From Bradyrhizobium agreste (GTDB taxonomy: Bacteria > Pseudomonadota > Alphaproteobacteria > Rhizobiales > Xanthobacteraceae), in contig NZ_JACCHP010000013.1 in NCBI RefSeq assembly GCF_016031625.1, positions 1 through 64,000 of the forward strand: a DNA stretch of 64,000 bases. Direction: 5' to 3'. Positions within the stretch are counted from its first letter, which is position 1. Each line of letters begins with the position of its first letter. Position numbers and translations under genes: made by a program. Shown one piece after another: positions 57,818 through 64,000 of this stretch. The notes under the pieces are model-generated. The model was not told the origin of the DNA and made no database searches. It saw nothing but the letters and a program-made list of their open reading frames with translations.

Positions 57818-58802
57818 GCGCCAGCCCCCTCATCGAGATCAAGGATCTGCGTATCCGCTTTCATGGCGACGACGGCCGCATAACCTACGCGGTCGACAGC
57901 GTCGATCTTAGCGTTGCCAATGGCGCCACGCTCGGCCTCGTCGGCGAATCCGGCTGCGGCAAGAGCGTGACGTCGCTGGCGATCATGGGCCTGCTGCCGA
58001 AGCAAAGCGCGGAGATATCGGGCGCGATCCGCTTCGGCGGCTTCGACCTGCTGACGATGCCGGACCAGACCTTGCGCGATCTGCGTGGCAACCGGCTGGC
58101 GATGATCTTCCAGGAGCCGATGACCTCGCTCAATCCGAGCTTTACGATCGGCGACCAAATCATCGAGACGATCCTGCGTCACCGGGGCGGCTCGCGGAAG
58201 AGCGCGCGCGAGCGCGCGATCGAGCTGTTGCGCCGCGTCCATATCCCTTCGCCCGAGCGGCGGATCGACGACTACCCGCACAAGCTCTCCGGCGGCATGC
58301 GCCAGCGCGTCATGATCGCGATGGCACTCGCCTGCGATCCGCGCCTACTGATCGCGGACGAGCCGACCACCGCACTCGACGTCACCCTGCAGGCCCAGAT
58401 CCTGGAGCTGATGCGCGAGCTGAAGGCCGCGAGCGGCGCGGCGATCATCCTGATCACCCACGATCTCGGCGTCGTTGCCGAGGTCTGCGACGAGGTCGCG
58501 GTGATGTATGCCGGCGAGATCGTCGAGCGCGCGCCGGTCGATGAATTGTTCTCCGCGCCGCAGCATCCCTACACCGTCGGCCTGCTCGGCTCGATCCCGC
58601 GGCTCGACTACCGGGCCGAGCAGCTCGCGACGATCGAAGGCATGGTGCCGAACATGGCGCAGCCGCCCGCCGGCTGCCGCTTCGCCGCGCGTTGCCCCTT
58701 CGTGCTCGACGCCTGCACCAGAGCGTCGCCGCCGCTGGTCGAAGTCAGCGTCGGCCACCTCTCGCGCTGCATCCGCGCGCCGCTCGAATTGCTGGTGTCG
58801 TG

Positions 58803-58803
<1 letters not shown>
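57814..58803 (+). CDS. Second dipeptide-type ABC transporter ATP-binding protein (DppD-like)
   Basis: A 329-residue ATPase. Walker A GESGCGKS is at residues 44-51, signature LSGGMRQRVM, Walker B LLIADEPTTALDV, with a C-terminal Cys motif AGCRFAARCPFVLDAC. The start at 57814 overlaps the DUF1028 stop (ATGA). It opens the second transporter, whose gene order (ATPase, ATPase, binding protein, permease, permease) differs from the first. It is clearly related to, but not a recent duplicate of, the gene at 53231. Confidence 0.94.
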
Positions 58804-59909
<1,106 letters not shown>

Positions 59910-59931
59910 CCGAAGCAATGGGGATTGTCCG

Positions 59932-61440
59932 ATGAAGATGTTTCGCCTGGCCGCAACGGCCGTCGCTGTGCTGGTGTCGATTGGAACCGCGCAGGCCCAG
60001 ACCAGCTTGCGCATCGGCCTCGCCGAGGACCCCGATATCCTCGATCCCACGATGGCGCGCACCTATGTCGGCCGCATCGTGTTCTCCTCCTTCTGCGACA
60101 AGCTGTTCGACATCGACGAGAAGCTCAACATCGTGCCGCAGCTGGCGCTCGGAAGCGAAACCGCCGACGACGGCAAGGCGCTGGTCATCAAGCTGCGACC
60201 CGGCGTGAAATTCCACGACGGCGAGCCGTTCGACGCCGAGGCCGCAAAGTTCTCGCTGGAACGGCATCTGACGTTCCCCGGCTCGTTCCGCAAGCCGGAG
60301 CTCGCCTCAGTCGATCACGTCGAGGTCGTCGATCCCCTCACCATCAAGCTGGTGCTGAAGTCGCCGTTCTCGCCCCTGCTCGCTCAGCTCACCGACCGCG
60401 CCGGAATGATGATGTCGCCCAAGGCAGCGAAGGAGGCCGGCGACAAGTTCGGCCTGCGCCCGGTCTGCGCCGGCCCTTACAAGTTCGTCGAGCGCGTGCA
60501 GCAGGACCGCATCGTGTTCGAGAAATTCGCCGACTACTGGAACAAGGACAACGTCTTCATCGACAAGATCGTGTTCCAGCCGATCGTCGATGCCACCGTG
60601 CGGCTCGCAAACCTGAAGTCCGGCGGCCTCGATCTGATCGAGCGCGTGCTCGCCACCGATCTGAAGGAGGTGCGCGCCGACTCGCGGCTGAAGGTCGCGA
60701 CCGCCATCGAGCTCGGCTATCAGGGCATCACGCTCAATATCGGCAAGGACAAGGCCAAGGGCCCGCTCAGCCAATCGGCCAAAGTGCGGCAGGCACTCGA
60801 CTGGTCGATCGACCGCGAGGCGATCAACCAGGTGGTGTTCAACGGCGAATTCAAGCCGGGTAACCAATGGGTCAATCCCGATCACCCCTATTATCAGGGC
60901 GCATTTCCGATCCACGGCCGCGACATTGCCAAAGCCAAGGCCCTCCTGAAGGAAGCCGGCGTCACTGGGCCAGTCAGCGTTGACTTCCTGGTACCAAAGG
61001 GTGCCGAGACCGAAGCGGTGGCTCAAGTGGTGCAATCCATGGCGAGCGAAGCGGGCTTCGATATGAAGATCCGCGTCACCGAGTTTGCGACGTCGCTGAA
61101 GCAGGCCGAGGCCGGCGAGTACCAGGCCTTCATGCTGGCATGGAGCGGACGCATCGATCCCGATGGCAATTCCTACGTGTTCCTGCGCAAGGATGCGCCG
61201 CAGAACTACAGTGCCTGGACCAACGCCGACGCGGACAAGGCGCTCGACGACGCCCGCCGTACGTCGGACATGGCTCAGCGCAAGGCTGCCTACGAGAGAC
61301 TTACGAAGCTGGAGCTGGAAGATCACGCCATCCTCTACCTCTACCACCGCCGCATCATCATCGCGCACACGACCAAGCTGAAAGGCTACAGGCAGATGCC
61401 GGACGGCCTCGTCCGCGTTGTCGGTCTCAAGCTGAAGTGA
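59932..61440 (+). CDS. Second peptide-type ABC transporter substrate-binding protein
   Basis: A 502-residue family-5 solute-binding protein. The signal peptide is MFRLAATAVAVLVSIGTAQAQ, then TSLRIGLAEDPDILDPTMART and the family motif LVIKLRPGVKFHDGEPFDAEAA. It differs clearly from the first binding protein (49554), so the two transporters probably have different or complementary ligands. Start at 59932 is set by the signal peptide. The gap to the preceding ATPase is 22 bases and to the following permease 10 bases. Confidence 0.93.
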   Translation: MKMFRLAATAVAVLVSIGTAQAQTSLRIGLAEDPDILDPTMARTYVGRIVFSSFCDKLFDIDEKLNIVPQLALGSETADDGKALVIKLRPGVKFHDGEPFDAEAAKFSLERHLTFPGSFRKPELASVDHVEVVDPLTIKLVLKSPFSPLLAQLTDRAGMMMSPKAAKEAGDKFGLRPVCAGPYKFVERVQQDRIVFEKFADYWNKDNVFIDKIVFQPIVDATVRLANLKSGGLDLIERVLATDLKEVRADSRLKVATAIELGYQGITLNIGKDKAKGPLSQSAKVRQALDWSIDREAINQVVFNGEFKPGNQWVNPDHPYYQGAFPIHGRDIAKAKALLKEAGVTGPVSVDFLVPKGAETEAVAQVVQSMASEAGFDMKIRVTEFATSLKQAEAGEYQAFMLAWSGRIDPDGNSYVFLRKDAPQNYSAWTNADADKALDDARRTSDMAQRKAAYERLTKLELEDHAILYLYHRRIIIAHTTKLKGYRQMPDGLVRVVGLKLK

Positions 61441-61450
61441 CGCTGCGAGG

Positions 61451-62392
61451 ATGCTGAACTTCCTCGCCCGCCGCCTTGTGCAGATCGTGCCGACGCTGTT
61501 CTTCGTCTCGGTGCTGATCTTCTCGCTGCAGCAATTGCTGCCGGGTGACCCCGCGCTGGTGATGGCGGGCGAAGAGCGCGATCCCGCCGTGATCGAGCAG
61601 ATCCGACGCCAGTACCGGCTCGATCAGCCCGTTCCGGTGCAGTACGCCTACTGGATCAAGGGCGTGCTCTCGGGCGATTTCGGCGAGTCGCTGCGCAACA
61701 AGATGCCGGTGCGCGAACTGATCGCGCAGAAGCTGCCGGTGACGCTGCAGCTCGGCTCGATGGCGATTCTGATCGCGCTGCTGATCGGCATTCCCGCCGG
61801 CATCGTCGCGGCCGTGAAGAAAGGCTCGCCCTGGGACTATGGCGCCAATCTCTTCGCGCTATGGGGCATCTCGATGCCGAACTTCTGGCTCGGGATCATG
61901 CTGATCTTCCTGTTCTCGATCGAGCTTGGATGGCTGCCGGCTTCCGGCTACGTGCCGCTCACCGAGAACTGGCGCGCGAGTCTCGCCGCCACCATCATGC
62001 CGGCCTTCGTGCTCGGCAATGCGATCGCCGCGATCCTCATGCGTCATACGCGCAGCGCCATGCTTCAGGTGCTGGAAAGCGACTACGTGCGCACCGCGCG
62101 CGCCAAAGGACTGTTGGAGCGCACGGTGATCCTCAAGCACGCCATGCGCAATGCACTGACCCCGGTCATCACGCTCGGCGCGCTCGAGCTCGGCACGTTG
62201 CTCTCCGGCGCGGTCCTGACCGAGCAAATCTTCTCCATTCCCGGGTTCGGCAAGCTGATCGTGGATGCCGTGTTCAACCGCGATTATGCCGTGGTGCAGG
62301 GCGTAGTTCTGGTGACGGCCACGGTCTACATCACGCTGAATCTCGTGGCCGACATCGCCTATATCCTCGTCAATCCGCGGCTCCGGGGCTGA
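61451..62392 (+). CDS. Second dipeptide-type ABC transporter permease (DppB-like)
   Basis: A 313-residue permease with six membrane segments. The start MLNFLARRLVQIVPTLFFVSVLIFSLQQLLPGDP is typical of DppB/GsiC, and the docking motif is ESDYVRTARAKGLLERTVILKHAMRN. It forms the channel with the next gene, 3 bases downstream, and follows its binding protein by 10 bases. Confidence 0.94.
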   Translation: MLNFLARRLVQIVPTLFFVSVLIFSLQQLLPGDPALVMAGEERDPAVIEQIRRQYRLDQPVPVQYAYWIKGVLSGDFGESLRNKMPVRELIAQKLPVTLQLGSMAILIALLIGIPAGIVAAVKKGSPWDYGANLFALWGISMPNFWLGIMLIFLFSIELGWLPASGYVPLTENWRASLAATIMPAFVLGNAIAAILMRHTRSAMLQVLESDYVRTARAKGLLERTVILKHAMRNALTPVITLGALELGTLLSGAVLTEQIFSIPGFGKLIVDAVFNRDYAVVQGVVLVTATVYITLNLVADIAYILVNPRLRG

Positions 62393-62395
62393 TCG

Positions 62396-63280
62396 ATGAC
62401 CGACGCCGCGCTGCCGAGCCCTCTCACGCGAGCCGACGAGCTGGATAGCCCGGCCCGCCGCGCGCGCCGGCGGCTGTTCAAGCGCAAGGCGGCGGTGTTC
62501 GGGCTCGTCGTGCTCACGATATTCATCGCCCTTGCCGTGCTCGCCCCGCTCATCGTGCCCTATGATCCCATCGCGACGAGCTGGAGCCTGGTGCGCAAGC
62601 CGCCGACTGGGGCCCACTGGTTCGGCACCGACGAACTCGGCCGCGACATCCTGAGCCGCGTCGTCTATGGCGCGCGCGCCTCGCTGCTCGCCGGGCTGAT
62701 CTCGGTCGCTATCGCGCTCGGCATCGGCGTGCCGCTCGGCCTGCTCGCCGGCTATCGCGGCGGCTTCACCGACGCGCTGATCAGCCGCATTACCGATGCG
62801 ATGCTGGCCTGCCCATTCCTGATCCTGGCGATCGCGCTCGCCGCTTTCCTCGGCCCGAGCCTCGGCAATGCCATGATCGCGATCGGCATCTCGGCGACGC
62901 CGATCTTCATCCGCCTGACCCGCGGCCAGGTGCTCGTCGTCAAAGCCGAAGACTATGTCGAAGCCGCGCGCGCACTCGGCAATCCGCCTTGGCGGATCGC
63001 GCTCTCGCACATCCTGCCGAACATCCTGCCGGCGCTGCTGGTGCAGGCGACGCTCTCGATCGCAGCGGCCATCATCGCCGAGGCCGCCCTCTCCTTCCTC
63101 GGTCTCGGCCAGCAGCCGCCGGCGCCGTCCTGGGGCAGCATGCTCAACGCGGCACAACGCTTCCTGACCCAGGCGCCCTGGATGGCCATCTGGCCGGGCC
63201 TTGCAATCTTCCTGGTCGTGCTGTCGCTGAACCTGCTCGGCGACGGCCTGCGCGACGCGCTCGACCCGAGGCAGCGCTGA
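62396..63280 (+). CDS. Second dipeptide-type ABC transporter permease (DppC-like)
   Basis: A 294-residue permease of the DppC type. An Arg-rich cytoplasmic start (RRARRRLFKRKA) precedes membrane helix 1. HWFGTDELGRDILSRVVYGAR is the conserved periplasmic motif and VKAEDYVEAARALGNPPWRIAL the docking loop. It is the last gene of the eleven-gene run and is followed by a hairpin. Confidence 0.94.
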   Translation: MTDAALPSPLTRADELDSPARRARRRLFKRKAAVFGLVVLTIFIALAVLAPLIVPYDPIATSWSLVRKPPTGAHWFGTDELGRDILSRVVYGARASLLAGLISVAIALGIGVPLGLLAGYRGGFTDALISRITDAMLACPFLILAIALAAFLGPSLGNAMIAIGISATPIFIRLTRGQVLVVKAEDYVEAARALGNPPWRIALSHILPNILPALLVQATLSIAAAIIAEAALSFLGLGQQPPAPSWGSMLNAAQRFLTQAPWMAIWPGLAIFLVVLSLNLLGDGLRDALDPRQR

Positions 63281-63310
63281 AGCGACGCAAAGGCTAACCG
63301 CGAGATTCGT

Positions 63311-63335
63311 TCACCTCTCCCGAAGGGAGAGGTGA
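63311..63335. terminator. Bidirectional hairpin between convergent genes
   Basis: TCACCTCTCCC-GAA-GGGAGAGGTGA is a perfect 11-base inverted repeat with a 3-base loop, between the ABC operon and the convergent gene at the right edge. It is a short relative of repeat family D. T-runs are weak on both sides, so it may be a repeat rather than a true terminator. Confidence 0.6.
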
Positions 63336-63353
63336 AGATCGGCCGTCGACGGA

Positions 63354-64000
63354 TCAAATCACCACCTCCCGCAGCACGCGGCGGCAGTCCATCTCGAACT
63401 CCAGATCGACCACCGGCGGACGGGCGAAATGCCAGGTCAGCCCGGAGCGGAGCGCGCCGCGGCGGACCAGCTCGTTTACCAGCGCGTGGTGGAAGTCGTG
63501 CACGGAATAGGCCTGCACGCCGGTCGTATCCTTCCAGCCGAAGCCGAAGGCCGCCATGCGGTTTTCCATCTGCGATGTGGTGGTGAAGCGCACCTTCTCG
63601 CGCAGCCCCTCGGGACTGAGGTCGCGGTAGCGCACGGTGCGCTCGACATAGGTGCCGCTGCCCTCACGCGCCTCGGCGCCGCCGGCGATGACGAAGCTCG
63701 GCAAACTCGACCGCGTCGGTCGCGTGAAGGAGAACGCATAGAACGACGGCTCGGACGGCGGATCGATCTCGGGACAGACATTGCTGCGCGCTACCGGATT
63801 GGTGGTGCCGTCGAAGATGCCCCATTCGGACAGCGTCTTCACATAGTGCAGATTGAACGCGCGAAAGCCTTCCTCGCTGAAGGCCGCCGGCGAGCGCAGC
63901 TCGCAGGCGCAGAACGCCGTCAGAGGACGCCCCGCCTCCTGGATGAACTTTGCGGCCAGCGCAAAGCCTTCCGCGAGCGGCACCAGGCGGTCGAACCGGA
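63354..64000 (-). CDS. Uncharacterised protein, truncated by the window edge
   Basis: At least 215 residues, open through the right edge, so the N-terminus is outside the window. I do not recognise the family with confidence. The C-terminal half (RFTTTSQMENRMAAFGFGW, then TTGVQAYSVHDFHHALVNEL and a final acidic/hydrophobic segment) has a layout reminiscent of RidA/YjgF-like proteins, but no diagnostic Arg motif is certain. It is convergent with the ABC operon and so separately expressed. A role with imported amines or enamines would be speculation. Confidence 0.6.
   Translation of the reverse strand, partial: RFDRLVPLAEGFALAAKFIQEAGRPLTAFCACELRSPAAFSEEGFRAFNLHYVKTLSEWGIFDGTTNPVARSNVCPEIDPPSEPSFYAFSFTRPTRSSLPSFVIAGGAEAREGSGTYVERTVRYRDLSPEGLREKVRFTTTSQMENRMAAFGFGWKDTTGVQAYSVHDFHHALVNELVRRGALRSGLTWHFARPPVVDLEFEMDCRRVLREVVI

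Overview
The window looks like chromosome of a Bradyrhizobium-type alphaproteobacterium. The evidence is the GC-rich coding bias, several families of GC-rich intergenic palindromes of the kind scattered through Bradyrhizobium/Rhodopseudomonas genomes, many periplasmic-binding-protein ABC transporters, and a gene content (Aap-type amino-acid uptake, paa phenylacetate genes, PHA granule genes, a CYP102-type P450-reductase fusion) typical of soil rhizobia. I see no rRNA, tRNA, CRISPR, prophage, transposase or symbiosis genes. It reads as catabolic and storage accessory metabolism.

Layout. 332-10683: organic-acid and amide catabolism. A Leu/Ile/Val-type binding protein and a DUF1445 hydro-lyase diverge from a LysR regulator; an M20 carbamoylase/allantoate-type hydrolase, a D-2-hydroxyacid dehydrogenase and an Ldh2-type malate/lactate dehydrogenase form an operon; then a tartrate/D-malate dehydrogenase, an SDR and an amidase. 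10965-18928: a secreted PHA-depolymerase-like protein, then AapM/AapQ permeases divergent from an RpiR regulator, a class-III aminotransferase, the AapJ-like binding protein and an Asp/Glu-racemase-family protein. No AapP ATPase is present. 18925-23144: a TetR regulator divergent from a [3Fe-4S] ferredoxin, a P450, a sulfite-oxidase-like protein and an alpha/beta hydrolase-OsmC fusion. 23154-26635: a MocR regulator divergent from a frameshifted EamA exporter, and a YeeE/YedE sulfur transporter. 26752-34346: a quinone-oxidoreductase-like enzyme and a compact phenylacetate module (paaX, paaABCDE, paaI, paaK). 34557-49232: a storage-lipid neighbourhood with phasin, a PHA synthase with a miniature partner subunit, a wax-ester/DGAT-type acyltransferase, two paralogous alpha/beta hydrolases, an epoxide hydrolase, the CYP102-type fusion and smaller genes. 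49554-63280: one collinear run of eleven genes encoding two complete dipeptide-type ABC transporters on either side of a gamma-glutamyltransferase-like enzyme and a DUF1028 protein, preceded by a good sigma-54-type promoter match. A partial uncharacterised gene runs off the right edge.

How the genes fit together. The right-hand run looks like a nitrogen-scavenging unit that imports small peptide-like or gamma-glutamyl compounds and hydrolyses them. The paa module converts phenylacetate only as far as the ring epoxide, so later steps must lie elsewhere. The PHA and wax-ester genes share a neighbourhood with paralogous hydrolases. The least expected structural signal is a second, diverged copy of the last ~55 bases of aapM, lying beyond the PHA-depolymerase gene. 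It suggests that this gene was inserted at the aapM 3' end.
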